From assembly GCA_013339895.1 (NCBI GenBank), contig JABACO010000001.1, positions 8,164,020 to 8,228,019 on the forward strand: a DNA stretch of 64,000 nucleotides, written 5' to 3'. Below, piece after piece: positions 45,170 through 57,659 of this stretch; the stretch's first letter is position 1; each line of letters opens with the position of its first letter. The notes under the pieces are model-generated. The model saw only the letters and a list, made by a program, of their open reading frames with translations, searched no databases and was not told the origin of the DNA. The DNA comes from Ephydatia muelleri (taxonomy: Eukaryota; Porifera; Demospongiae; Spongillida; Spongillidae). A program made the position numbers and the translations under genes.

Positions 45170-46930
45170 TTTTTACCGCATCGTACCGTCAGTAAGTAAG
45201 GTTAGATTTCTGGCTACCGGTACTACAGCGGTACCGCTTCTACTTTCCATCCATGCAGCTTTAACGTATACGTGCACCTTTCTCAGGGTTAATTCTTCAA
45301 AAAGCCATATACAAATACAAATGCATATAAAAAATAAGTGCAAGTGTTTTGCTTGGTCTCCGTATTACGCAAAAAGCCGGATTCCGTTCTGTTGAAAGAT
45401 AATTATGTATAGCATCAATCATGAATGCATGAACCACAGAAGTACTTGCTTACACATTTGCGCCGGTATTGACAATCTGCGCGCGATGACACTGGCATAA
45501 ACGTGGAACCACCCACGTCATCAAACTTGCATCCTGTGTAAAAAGTCACAGATGAGAAAAACAGTGACCCTTGTACATACCTCATTGCGTTCCAAAGCCA
45601 AAAAAATAAAGGTGGCTGGGTAGAGGAAATACAAATAACGTACCTATTATACGTTACGCCTACTAATATGTGTTCCCGTTACAACCTATTCCTGTAGATG
45701 GAAGAAAGGTGGTTGTGATATCTTCGACACCCCAAAAATGGTACTTACGCAGCACTCATGTCTTATCATCAGTATGTGGCGAATCAACAAGTTTATTCGG
45801 ATCCATAAGTTCCACGCCAATCTTTGAACCTGAAAGTTGCTATAGAGGACAAAGGCCGATAGCGAAACGCTTACCATATCGTGCTCTTTGCTGCGCTGAT
45901 GCACGTTGTACTTTGGCGCCAAAATAGGTTGCGATAAAATAGGTAACATCCATCGGCTACACCACTGTTTCCCCGCCAAAAACCTATTATTAACCTCCAG
46001 AGCCAAGTCCTACGCGTAGGACCAATATTTGAAAATTCATTATAAATAGAAATGCAAGTTTTTGTCATCCATTTCTCTACTGTTGTTTGATGTGTCTACC
46101 ATGCTTAATTTACCAATTGACAATCCATTTTTTTTTTAAATCACGCTCTTGGTTACACGATGCAAAAAACAGGATGCGATACTTAAAAATGCATTATGCG
46201 TACAATTTAATTGTCACTGAAAAAAGTATGACAAGTATAACTTTTATTGGATGTTTTTTGAAGCTAGATGTGTGTGCTACTTAATGCATTCTATGGCAGT
46301 TGTCTAACTCTAAACGATTTAGCCATTTGTACTGAAAACGCACTGTGCGTTTTCAAGATTTGTCCATTCACTTGGCTATACCAAGACATGCGACTGACAA
46401 ATAATGTTCATACGCTTGTGGAGCTAGCAAATTCCAAATGTACTTTTTTATTTTCCTAGTGCCAAAGACCTGTCTCACTATCCCCCTTGTTTTGAACGTC
46501 GTTCTGATCTTTCCAACATTACTTGTTGGTACTTGAAGTTGCTTCACGATAACATGTATCTATTGGCAATGAGTATTGACTGTATTTGACAGTCTTTAAA
46601 GAATTGCAAGGAAGTACCAGTATATTCAGAATTACTAACCATTTTTACAGTACAATGAGTTTTTGGTTTGTTCTCTGTTCATATGGGTTTGCAAAAAATT
46701 AATTTTAACATGCGTCCTACGCGTAGGACGTCTTGAGATTAAAGGTTAATAGTCACGTGAATTGGTCAAGGGACAGTTATAGTTGAATTAACCAGCACTG
46801 TCAATCAATTGCAATTAGCGAGCTTCTACCGCTTGTTATTGGTATGCGATGTGTTGCCATGGCAATGAGGTAACAGTCCAGTACATGTATGTGCGATTTA
46901 AATCTTTTATCAGCCTTGAAATTGATTGAT
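45170..46930. other. No gene seen
   Basis: Sequence between duplication copy A and the satellite. TCCTACGCGTAGGAC, a perfect 14-bp palindrome core, occurs near 46,010 and again near 46,716. No coding match recognised. Confidence 0.45.
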
Positions 46931-47059
46931 TAAGGTCCAATACAAGAATGCAGAACATACAACATGTACATGGAATCAGTTTTAGTTTGAGTGAGGCAGA
47001 TGGAAGCTTTATCCCTACACATGTAAAGAATGAACGAAGTACTTCTATAATGTTGCACA

Positions 47060-49235
47060 CAGCCACACACATGTCACACAAACAGGCACACATCACACAC
47101 AGGCACACATCACACAAGGCATACATCACACATAGGCACACATCACACATAGGCACACATCACACAGAGGCACACATCACACACAGAGGCACACATCACA
47201 CAGGATACATAACACAGAGGCACCATCACACAGGTACACATCACACAGGCACACATCACACAGAGGCACACATCACAGAGGCACTCATCACTAAGGCTAC
47301 AAACACACACAGGCACACATCACACACAGGCACACATCACACCAACAGGCACACATCACACACAGGCACAAATGACGCACAGGCACAAATCACACAGGCA
47401 CACATCATAAAGAGGCACACATCACACATGCACATCACACAGGCACACATCATACAGGCACACATCACACTAGCACACATCACACAGGCACACATCATAC
47501 AGGCACACCTCACACAGGCACACATCAACAGACACACACACACAGGCACACATCAAATACAGGCATACATCACACACAGGCACAAATGACACAGGCACAC
47601 ATCATAAAGAGGCACACATCACACGCACACATCACACATCACACATCACACAGAGGCACACATCACACAGGTACACATAACACAGAAGCACCATCACACA
47701 GGTACACATCACACAGACACACATCACACACAGGCACACATCACACACAGGTACACATCACTCAAACAGGCACACATCACACACAGGTATGCATCACACA
47801 CAGGCACAAATGACACACAGGCACAAATCACACAGGCACACATCATAAAGAGGCACACATCACACATAGGCACAAATCACACATCACACGAGCACACACA
47901 GAGGCACACATCACACAGGCACACATAACACAGAGGCACACATCACACACAGGCACACATCACACACAGGCACACATCACGCACAGGCAAACATCACGCA
48001 CTGGCACACATCACTAAGGCTACACAATGTGTTCACACACACAGGCACACATCACACACAGAGGTACACATCACACAGAAGCACACATCACACAGAGGCA
48101 CTCATCACTATGGCTACACATCACACACAGGCCCACATCACACAGGCACATGTCACACTCAGACACACACACTCATCACTAAGGCTACATATCACACAGA
48201 GGCACACATCACACACATGCACACATCACACACATGTACACATCACACAGGCACCTATCACACACAAGTTACACATATTGGCACACATTACAGACAGGCA
48301 CACATCACACAGAGGTATGCACACAGACACACATAGCACACAGCCACACATCACACACAGACACACATCACATATAGGCACAATCACTAAGGCTACAGGC
48401 ACACATCACACATAGGCACATATCACACACAGGAACACATCACACACAGGTTACACATTTTGGCACACATTACACACCGGCACACATCACACATAGGCAC
48501 ACATCACACAGAGGCATGTGTATATCACACACAGGCACACATCACACGCAGGCATACATCACACACAGCCACATCACACACAGGCACACATCGCACATAG
48601 GCACACATCACACAGGCACACATCACACATCTCACACAGGCACAGGCACACATCACATAGGCACACATCACACACAGGCACACATCACACACAGGCACAC
48701 ATCACACACAGGCACACATCACACACAGAGGCACACAACACACAGAGGTGCACATCACACACAGCCACACATCACACACAGGCACTCATCACTAAGGTTA
48801 CACATCACACACAAGCACACATCACACACAAGTTACACATATTGGCACACATCACACACAAGGACACATCATAAACAGAGGAACACATCACACAGGCACT
48901 AATCACTAAGGCTACACATTACACAGAGGCAAACATCACACATGGCACTCATCACACAGCAATACATCACACAGAGGCAAGTGCACATTACTCAGAGGCA
49001 CACATCACGCACAGAGCCTAGGCACACTCACACAGAGGGACACATCACACAGAGGCCCGTGTACATCACAAATCACACACCGGAACACATCACACAGAGG
49101 CATGTGTACATCACACACAGGGACACATGTATCATAAACAGAGGCACATATTACACAGAGGCACTCATCACTAAGGCTACATATTACATAGAGGCACACA
49201 TCGACACAGAGGCACACATCGACACACAGGCACAC
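47060..49235. repeat. GGCACACATCACACA satellite, 2.2 kb
   Basis: Over 100 imperfect units of 14-19 bp. Higher-order units are marked by CTCATCACTAAGGCTACA and by ACATATTGGCACACATTACA, each recurring several times. All His/Thr-rich frames here are artefacts. A short fragment of the same satellite lies at 56,515-56,565, at the right end of duplication copy B. Confidence 0.97.
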
Positions 49236-49239
49236 ATCA

Positions 49240-50010
49240 TATCGAGAAATTGGCGGTCAAAAGGATTACGCGGTATTCGGTCATTGCATAATTCAATGTC
49301 CATAGAAAATGTATGGACGCATTCAGAAAACTGCAGCTAACTGCAGAAAAAAAAACAAAAATTGACTAGCTGCTCTCGGATTTGCAATGTGGGGACTAGT
49401 TGACGTATTGTGTGTAGTTTTTCGGAACTTAAGTACCTATATCCGCACTTCCACATTAATTATGCAAGGTTTCCAATGTCCATTCATTTTTTCTCATTTC
49501 CTTATTCAGTCATCAATAGTTTCCAAACCAAATGATATTTTCCTTACCTGCTCACGGATTACATGAGAGTAATCAATGAACTTATTTATCATTATTTTTT
49601 CAGAGCTTAGGGCCTTCAAATCGCACTTCCCTTGAATGGTTAGTGAGATACACCCCAAATTCAATGTGCCTACCACGATCATCACGTGCCACCCTATCGT
49701 CAGTCAGCCGTGCCCAGACCTGGTTGTTTTTTGATTTTGTATTAATGACCTATACTGACTTAGCATGACCCCTTGTAAGAGTGGGCACTAATTGGGATTA
49801 TATGCTGCAAAGACGGAGGTGGCGATTACACAGAGGAGTTTGCCACTTATAGAATCGACACAGGAGTGCCTGGGCATGACAACCAACCAGTCTTCTTACG
49901 GAAGCATCTTGCAAGTCTCAGAGTCCTAGGTTAGCATGAATGTGACACGTACATGATTACAGTAGCTACGTCCGTAATAGGCTAAATGGTTGTGCAACTG
50001 TAATATCTAA
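49240..50010. other. No gene seen
   Basis: AT-rich unique-looking sequence after the satellite. Confidence 0.45.
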
Positions 50011-50013
50011 GCA

Positions 50014-50256
50014 GGCCCGTAGCCAGGAAGTTAGGCGGGGGGGGGGAGGGGGGGGGGGGGAAATCGATTAATACTTCTGAAAGCATTTATCCGGGGGCCC
50101 AAATACGAGAGCGGGGGGGGGCCAAATACGAAAAGCGAGACACCTTCGGGCCTGATGCATTTTTATAAGTACATGTACCATATCTAGAAGAGGCGGAAGT
50201 TTCAAGCATCGAACGGGGGGGAGGGAGGGGGGAATCTCCCCCTGGCTATGGGCCTG
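50014..50256. mobile_element. hAT-type MITE of about 243 bp
   Basis: Left end CAGGCCCGTAGCCAGGAAG and right end, read inverted, CAGGCCCATAGCCAGGGGG, each followed by G-rich sequence. Ends of this form are common in hAT elements and resemble those of the hAT at 32,661. It has no coding capacity and no clear 8-bp target duplication. Confidence 0.7.
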
Positions 50257-50539
50257 ATAAGAGCTTACACATATAGATCTCTAAACTATCTACATGTATG
50301 GTAACGTCTGGTACAAACGGTGGAAGCATCAAATGTACAATAGCAGTCATACACTGGCGGTACGCACTTTATTGACCTTTCCCATTGAAAAGTAATGCCT
50401 TATTAAAGATTCCACACTTTTAACTTTGCAGCAGTTTGTCTGACTTTAAGTTGAGGTGCATAAGATTTGTGTCAACTATAACATTTGAAAACTACCATGT
50501 TTTCTCTGCCCCATATGTGTATGTACATGCATGTACATG

Positions 50540-51060
50540 TATATGGGACAGTTTCCACGAAAACGGCCCATCGCATATAATACATGACTGTATAAAATGT
50601 CTTTGTGTTTGAATCATTATAACTTCCGAATGATTAACGCTATCGACTTCCTATTTTCAACACTTCATACATTTTGGGGGCCTTGCACTTGACTGTGCAA
50701 GTATCGCAACGTCCAATACTCCACCGGGTTCATAACTTTTGGTAGGAGTAATCAAATCGCTTCAAATTTGGTTTGTAAATAGAGAGGTCCCTATATGCAC
50801 ATTTTCCCGCTTGATATGGCAGGACACAATTTGCCGCGATAGGTACAGGAACCTCTGTACCCACAAACCAAATTTTAAAAGCGATATGATTACAGGAGAA
50901 CCGAAAGGTATCATACATTGCAATACCCCAAAACGTATTTCACCATACAGAAATGGTGTAGTATGAAGTGTTGAGAATAAGAAGTCAATAGCCTTAACCG
51001 TTTGGAAGTTATAGCGATTCAAACGCAAGGGAATTTTGAGGGGCAGTTTCCACATCCCAT
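50540..51060. mobile_element. Foldback element, copy 2
   Basis: Near-palindrome related to 39,480-40,190. It shares ATAACTTCCGAA, GATTAACGCTATCG, CTCCACCGGGTTCA, GTAGGAGTAAT and AATCGCTTCAAATT. Its ends read GGGACAGTTTCCAC and, inverted, TGGGATGTGGAAACTG. The arms are more diverged than in copy 1. Confidence 0.8.
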
Positions 51061-51069
51061 ATATGTGTG

Positions 51070-51866
51070 CATACATGTATGTGTATGTACATGTATGTAT
51101 GTGTTTATGTACATGTATATATGTTATGTTCTTGATCTTCATGTCTTCTCAGCCTTGTAGAGACTCACTGATGGAAGAACCATGTTGGTGATTCAGTGCT
51201 GATCAGCTCTCTTGAACTATCCGGCATGCTCCCGCCTGAAAGAGTGCTGCAAGATGTAAAATAGGTCACAGTCAAGTTGAACTTTGATTAAGGACTATTG
51301 GAGCTAATGATACATTAGTGTGTGCTTAATTGTAGTCATTTCAGTACTTCATCACAGGCCTATATCTTGTCTGGCCACTTAATTATATGTAAGCTTTTGT
51401 TTTAAGGAAAGAATTGCTTCCGAAGGTGATAGTTAGGACTGATATTTGTTTTATGGGACACAAATATAAGGCATAATCTCCCTGTCTGAAGTAATATCTG
51501 TGGATGCTACCACAGCCTCACCCGTCCACTAAAGGGTACTGTCAAAAAAACTAGAGGACCCAGTTCTCATTGTTGTTGAAAGCATTATCACCTGCTGACA
51601 AGGCTTGGCTGCTCTCTGTGTCAGCACCTCATGCTGCATCCTGGCTACTGGTCACACCTCCTAGTCTTGACCTGAACTTTGAACCCAATGAACTGTAATT
51701 CTCCATCCAATGGTGGCTAGGGATGGACACGGCTAGAGGCTCCTCATGTTCTTTGTGCCCTGGTGCTACTACCTGTAAACAGGGCGGTGATGTTGTCCAG
51801 TGCCCAGCCATTGAATCACATATGTAACAATGAGTAAACAAGCACATACATATAATACATGTACGT
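51070..51866. other. No gene seen
   Basis: Unique-looking sequence between the foldback element and duplication copy B. Confidence 0.4.
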
Positions 51867-52130
51867 TGTGGGTGCAAGGGTCAAGCATTTTAATAAAAGA
51901 TGATGGTGCAGGGACTGATACAGAAAACAAAAGATAGAGGCAGCAAAAACTAACAAAAGATAGAGGCAGCAAAAACCATTTGTCATTTGCAATCACCCCC
52001 ATGATGGGTGGGGCCTTAGGAAGAACTGTATCAAGTTTTTGAGGGGTGACTCTTTCATTGTAAGGGCATCCTGTTCAGCTGATCCTGACAAGAGAGTACA
52101 TCCAATTTCAGTGATTTCCAGTTTGTGGAA

Positions 52131-52169
<39 letters not shown>

Positions 52170-52410
52170 ACAAATGACCCATGCCAACATCCTGCTCTAG
52201 CTGGGGTATGGGGGAGTGGCTGTAAGCTCCTCCATAGGGTCTAGGGAAGAGCACATTACATTGTACTTCGACATCAACCCATATTTCAACAAGTCAAAGA
52301 GTGTATGGAAGCGCTTGTGCCTACAGTACATGTACACAGATAACATTACATAGAGGTGTAGCTCCTCCCATGGATGTGAGATAAGATAACCACAGGCATT
52401 ACCACTTACA

Positions 52411-52488
<78 letters not shown>

Positions 52489-52869
52489 CCTCCTTCACAA
52501 GAAATCCAATCTTCATGTAAAGGTATCTGCCACACTATCTGCCAATCAAGTGAAGGTAAGTATACACAGCTCACAAGATGGGTATTCATTTTAGCCAGGA
52601 CAATGGTTGTGTACACCTTGGACTGCCCTTGTGGGTTTTGTGGTAGTGGTCAGGCCCCAAGGCCAACATAAACAACGAAGTACTGAGTATACCATATCAA
52701 CGCTAATAGTACATGGCTACACTACACCCTTCTCCTACAACTCTCCTCTCTGCTAGTGGAGCATACTGCCCCAAACATTCATGACTCCAACAAGTCAGTA
52801 CAGGGAGGATAAATGGTATGTGTAATTTTGCCAGAGATGTCCCTGCTGGTGTACATGTACATGACTACA

Positions 52870-53100
52870 GGAGGACAGGAGAGAGGGAGTGAGGGAGGGA
52901 GGGGGAGGGAGGGGAGAGGGAGGGAGGGGGGAGGGAGGGAGGAGGGAGGGGGAGGGAGGGGGAGGGAGGGAGGAGGGGGGAGGGAAGGGGGAGGGGGGAG
53001 GGAGGGGGGAGGGGGGAGGGAGTGAGAAAGTGAGGGAGGGAGGGGAGTAGGTGAGACGACAGGAGAGAAAGAAGGAAGGAGGAGAGAGGGATAAGAGCAA
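52870..53100. repeat. GGGAGGGA-rich tract, copy B
   Basis: G/A-only minisatellite-like sequence of about 200 bp, longer than the copy A equivalent. Confidence 0.9.
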
Positions 53101-53335
53101 AGAAAGATGGAACACAAACTAAGTGATTGAAGTGTACACAATGTACCTGGGCAGGCTGGTTGCAGCACTGATGACGCCCAACACCATGTTCCAACTGGAG
53201 TGCAGTGCCTGCGGGCGTGACTGGAGGACCTGTCCAACAGATAACGTACTGAGCACAGATCATATACATGTACCATGCACACTGTTATTGCGCATGTTGC
53301 ACACAGTAGCAGAGAAGACATACATGTACATGTAG

Positions 53336-53525
53336 AAAGTGAAGGGGAAGAGGCCAGTGGTGTTGTAGCTAATCACAGTAAGGGGCAGGACACCCGCCAG
53401 AGCACCATTGCAATACTAACTGAAGTTGATGAGGATGCCATTACTGTGAGTTGGCAAGTCCCAAGACACAATGATGTAGGTGGAGCCCACATTCTGCACC
53501 GACACAGCATCAAATCCATCCGGTG
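53336..53525 (-). pseudogene. Usherin-like FN3 exon, copy B (disabled)
   Basis: Counterpart of 43746-43926. It has the same acceptor and DGFDAVSVQNVGSTYIIVSW, but a TAG at 53416-53418, and the GT donor used in copy A is CT here. One FN3 domain is therefore lost from this copy unless splicing skips it. Confidence 0.7.
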
Positions 53526-53659
53526 CTGGGGGAAGGAGGGGAAAGAGGATGACATCACATGCATGCACACAATGACATCACACATACATGTAAATGTATA
53601 CACAGTCAGTGACACACACATACACACGCACACACACACAATCACGCACACCGAGGTAC

Positions 53660-54240
53660 CATTCAGGAGGGGATAAGACACATGCTGTAAGGGGTTGCAA
53701 TGCCATATCTGCTCGTGTGCTGGGAAATCCCTCAAAGTAGACTTTCATGGTCAGCAGTGGGACAATCACGTCAGTGATGGCCGCCGCGTGCACCGTACCC
53801 ACAGTGACATAGAAGGTATTGAAGGCCTGCTCAAACAGTACCACGTGCCCCTGGCCATCACTAAGGTTACTGCCCACAGGAGGGGACTGCACCACACTCG
53901 CACCGACGTACAAGCTCAACATGACCGATGAGTTCTGAAGCTCACAGTGTGCCACTGACCATCAATGAAGGTTCTGGTACTGTTGGATCCAACGACAGCT
54001 GGTCCAGAGCCCACATCAAATATTAACCATGGCAACCCGCCATGCATCTTCACCCCCAGGAAGTCAGTTATTACACTGTTGATCTGGTAGAAGAGAATGC
54101 CGCTGGGGTTGTAGGCATGGAACTGGACTGTGGCCTGGTTAATAAAACCACAAAGGAACATGTGCCCGCTGAATGTAGCCAGGCCCCTACTGTCGAAGGA
54201 GGTGCCCACATCTCTGACTGGGACTTAAGGCTGGGGACTC
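53660..54240 (-). pseudogene. Laminin-G-like exons of the usherin-like gene
   Basis: GLATFSGHMFLCGFINQ, FHAYNPSGILFYQINS and FIDGQWHTVSF (54,200-53,945) fit a laminin-G domain (the GILFY and DGQWHTV strands). A second frame continues NSSVMLSLYVGAS, FNTFYVTVG and VYFEGFPS (53,930-53,670). The frame changes near 53,940, inside what should be one domain. Laminin-G flanked by FN3 domains is the order seen in usherin (USH2A), a basement-membrane and ciliary-linker protein. Confidence 0.6.
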
Positions 54241-54360
54241 GATGGTGCAAGGTTAGGCAGTGATGACATAGTCGGGTTGGAGGGGAGCATTCCATTGGAG
54301 GGACATGGAAGAGAATGTGGTATTGAGGATGAGGGGGGAGCTTGGCCCACAGGTGCTAAA
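54240..54360 (-). pseudogene. FN3-like exon start (usherin-like)
   Basis: CGPSSPLILNTTFSSMSLQW followed by NAPLQPDYVITA gives an FN3 A-to-C strand pattern with the conserved Trp. The frame then ends at a TAA near 54,250. Confidence 0.5.
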
Positions 54361-54584
54361 GGTGTGAGAAAGATACAAATTGGTTGTCAATGACCACTTG
54401 GGGCTTTGTTGAATATAATTAAACACAAAACACATAACCCACACACACATCATGTGCACATGGCACACATGCATGCAAATGCTGCTTGTGTCTGCTAAGT
54501 GTACAAACTGAATGATGACTGCCATTGTCTTTACACAAGGCAAGAAGAGAAGGCCATAAAACATGTACCTACAACACCAAATCA

Positions 54585-54727
54585 TACACACGTACATGTA
54601 CCTGCAACACAAACAACATCCACACACATACATGTAAACACACACCCACACACCCACAACACACACAAGACACACACACAAACAACACACACACACACAC
54701 GCACACACACAGGCGCATGCACACGCA

Positions 54728-54765
<38 letters not shown>

Positions 54766-54770
54766 TGGTC
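54585..54770. repeat. CA-rich microsatellite
   Basis: ACACAC with CACGCA and CCACAC variants in an intron. Confidence 0.93.
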
Positions 54771-54794
54771 CACATACACAACGTATACATACCA

Positions 54795-55075
54795 CTATCC
54801 AGTGTTGTGACATTGGCAACACCACCAGTCTGACATCCAGCTGTGGTGCATGCTGCTTCCACAAAGCTGTACTGCGTTGACGGCTGCAGGTTATGTACCA
54901 TGGAACACTGGAGGTAGTGAGAAGGACATTCCCCAGTACGGAAACAGCTTACACATTGCAGGCTGTGATGATCCCATTGGGAACTGAGGGGTTCAACTAC
55001 ATCACATTGACAGAGGAAGAGGAGAGTGCCAGAAGCTGAGGGCTTGGAACCCCCAATGGTGCTGTGAAAGGGACC
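54795..55075 (-). pseudogene. FN3 exon with stop and frame change (usherin-like)
   Basis: The acceptor TTTCACAG near 55,065 precedes GVPSPQLLALSSSSVNVM; then a TAG stands where FN3 has its Trp, and LNPSVPNGIIT follows. A further frame carries NLQPSTQYSFVEAACTTAGC and VANVTTLDS. The Y.F...AC...GC ending is characteristic of usherin FN3 repeats. It is disabled in this copy. Confidence 0.6.
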
Positions 55076-55097
55076 AAGATGTGACAACCATACACAA

Positions 55098-55176
55098 ATA
55101 CACACACACACACACACACACACACGACAGTGTGCATATACATGTACATGTATGTGAGTATGCATGAATACATATG

Positions 55177-55237
<61 letters not shown>
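55098..55237. repeat. CA microsatellites
   Basis: Two (CA)n runs separated by TATACATGTACATGTATG. Confidence 0.93.
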
Positions 55238-55238
<1 letters not shown>

Positions 55239-55434
55239 CGTGCCTCACATTGATTTTCATTGCAATACAGGGGGTGTGGCACCTACATGTACTTACACAG
55301 CATGCGGCGTGAGCGGGACAAATACAAGTGGTGGTCACAATAAATGGGTGGGTTATATATAATAATCGGAGATCAAACACTTCCAAAGGGTGGGGTTTCT
55401 CCAAGAAAGGTGCCCCCCCCCCCCATCCCACACA

Positions 55435-55505
55435 TCATACTGGATCAGCAGTATTGGACAGTGCAGTCACAGCATTCAGAGCAGTAACATTGGGAGCAGC
55501 CTGGG
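55435..55505 (-). CDS. FN3 exon fragment (usherin-like)
   Basis: AAPNVTALNAVTALSNTADP after a CATCCCAG acceptor, ending at a GTATGA donor, is the usual start of an FN3 repeat. Its partner exon was not found. Confidence 0.45.
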
Positions 55506-55689
55506 ATGTGGGCATGGCTTGTAATATCTTGAGTTGCTTTGGCCACACCCACCGGATGTGCAGGCCTGTACCAGTATGTACGCTGTAAACAGTTGTAGTT
55601 CATATACAGTGTATGGTATTGGACAGGGCAGGGATTTACCGCTCCCACCCCCTATCCACCCCCTGGTTTGCCCCTAATTTGAATAACCC

Positions 55690-55935
55690 AGGGAGAAGGC
55701 CAACAGTATACCATATCCACACTCAACAAGGCCAACAGAATAGGGAGAAGGCCAATAGTATAGGGAGAAGGCCAACAGTATAAGGCCAAAAGTATAAAGA
55801 CAAGGCGAACAGTATAGGGAGAAGATCAGCAGTATAGGGAGAAGGCCACCAGTCTAACAATAAAGGAAGATGACCAACAGTATAAGGAGACGGGCAATTA
55901 ACGGTTCGAGAGTAAAGGGAGAAGGCTACCACTGG
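55690..55935. repeat. GGGAGAAGGCCAACAGTATA minisatellite
   Basis: About ten imperfect 18-24 bp units in duplication copy B, not present at this length in copy A. Confidence 0.85.
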
Positions 55936-56559
55936 TTATAGTACAGGTAGATGTGCACAATTATAGAGAGATGGCCAACTGTACTAGTATAGAGAGAAGG
56001 CCATATCTACTCTTTCCAAGATATGCACATACCTGTAGGGCCGAACACTACCCACTGCCGAACACACCCTACGCTACTAAATTCACCTGCGTCTCAGAAG
56101 ATGAAAGCATGAAGGGCATACGTAGTTGCATGCATCATTGTGCCTAATTGATGCGCTCCACATCTCCAGTGCAATTAAGTGACGCATTAATGCATCGGTT
56201 CAATTATAATAGTAATTCAAATTGTATTGATAGTTAACCCCCACTAGCTAGCCGACATAATTTTAATAATTATAGCTTTATTCTAAGATGACGCAAGGTA
56301 TTACGTAATGACTACTTCGTTTATGAATAAATTATGCGCGGTAGAAATTAAAATTTTGTCTTGATTGTAGTTTACGAATGGTTAATGGTATAATCTTATA
56401 AAGCACAGAATCACAATCAGTCTGATTTATCGTAAATTATAAACGTGTTTGAAATTCAATTTGAAAACAAAAAGCAAGATGACCGCCTATGTATGGGCCA
56501 TTTCTCCATATGTACACAGTGGCACACATCTCACACAGAGGCACACATCACATACACAC

Positions 56560-56995
56560 ACAGGCACCGGTGCCATTTATAGTTACGGAGTTCTTGCTGT
56601 AAAGATTCTTTACTTGATGACGAATCTGACTCAGAGCCGGATTCTATATGCTCTCCTGTCTGCCGTAGTACCGGTGCGTCTGTATAATAAAAAGGATACA
56701 ATTAGCTGCTAATAGCTACCGCTCAGCACTAGCTATATCTCGCGAATCGAGTATACGCATATGCAGCTGCGCATATGCATACCTAATCGGTGCACAGTGC
56801 ATGTATGATATACGATACATACCTTCCGAGGAAGCTGTTGTTTAGCTTGAAGAGAACTATCAGCTTTGGATGACGACTCTACTAGCATTTGGTGTTCAAA
56901 AAATGTACATCTAACACACGTATTCCCCGCAGTGGTGACAGTAACGTCACTTGCCGCTGATTTTTTTAATTCGGAAGGAGTTACTTGTATCACGT
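56560..56995 (-). CDS. Two exons of a gene of unknown function
   Basis: Exon at about 56,996-56,822: VIQVTPSELKKSAASDVTVT, NTCVRCTFFEHQMLVESSS and QAKQQLPRK, ending at a GTATGT donor. Exon from about 56,682: after TTATTATACAG it reads APVLRQTGEHIESGSESDSS and KESLQQELRNYKWHRC. The first exon contains a CVRC pair. A stop lies just upstream, so a further 5' exon is expected. I do not recognise a family. The second exon runs into the satellite fragment at 56,515-56,565. Confidence 0.4.
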
Positions 56996-57339
56996 GACCA
57001 TGGCGTCAATTAATAGTGAAGGACGCGGTACCGTGCGGTAGCGTTCGTCGATTACCGTTCATAAATACACGGATACCGTCACTAAATGTTTCCGTGAAAT
57101 TTACGTGGAAGTCCGTCTTGATCGAAAGTGACGGGACACCGTTGCAACCCGTCTCCGGATAGCGGTTTCGCTGTGGCTGTAAGTGGCATATAGCAATTCC
57201 TGCTGCTTCGAATATTTAGGTGACCTGTATGAGAGCACCAGACAAGGAGAAATTGTCAAGGCAGTAAAGGTAGATTTAATCAAGTAAAATTCAAAAGTTT
57301 GAAATCATTGTCCAGTTAATCTATCAATTAAAAAATTCC

Positions 57340-57651
57340 TCACTGTCTACTATCAAATTGCTGTGCTGAAACTCCAACACACTGAATGTAGTTCAGATTT
57401 CGAGCCATGTGCATAGTTTTCATGACCTTAAACCGTTTCAGAGCATGGTGTACATGTGTGTCATGCATAATGCAGGTCTCACTGCCTTTCAAGTCCATCT
57501 GTACTGGCAGCTGACACATGTACAGCTCTGCAGTTGGTTCATCCCTTGGTACAGCTGTTGTGTCAGTTTCTGACACCTTTGTAGTTCCCTTAGTGTTGGT
57601 GGCTTCTGTTCTCTGCTGCATTTTGAGAAGGTCCAACATGTCATTAGACAA
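57340..57651 (-). CDS. Unrecognised terminal exon or short gene
   Basis: The frame ends in a stop at 57,340 and reads MLDLLKMQQRTEATN, PTAELYMCQLPVQMDLKG, CIMHDTHVHHALKRFKVMK and MARNLNYIQCVGVSAQQFD. An AG at ATGCAG could be an acceptor. Composition is protein-like, and the HHALKRFKVMK stretch could be a basic helix. No family recognised. Confidence 0.4.
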   Translation of the reverse strand: MSNDMLDLLKMQQRTEATNTKGTTKVSETDTTAVPRDEPTAELYMCQLPVQMDLKGSETCIMHDTHVHHALKRFKVMKTMHMARNLNYIQCVGVSAQQFDSRQ

Positions 57652-57659
57652 ATATACAG

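Larger units (their letters stand above)
51867..56513. repeat. Segmental duplication, copy B
   Basis: Same order and orientation as copy A. It includes a tandem 25-bp repeat (ACAAAAGATAGAGGCAGCAA...) near 51,925-51,975, a poly-G run (52,131-52,168) and a CA tract (52,410-52,490) not matched in length by copy A. Confidence 0.88.

Noticed and set aside
47060-49235. CRISPR-like array
   Set aside because: Units abut without unique spacers of constant length, and the genome is animal.
47060-49340. Several 120-210 codon HTSHTGTHH frames
   Set aside because: They are satellite repeat readings. Unit length varies, so the frames are not maintained.
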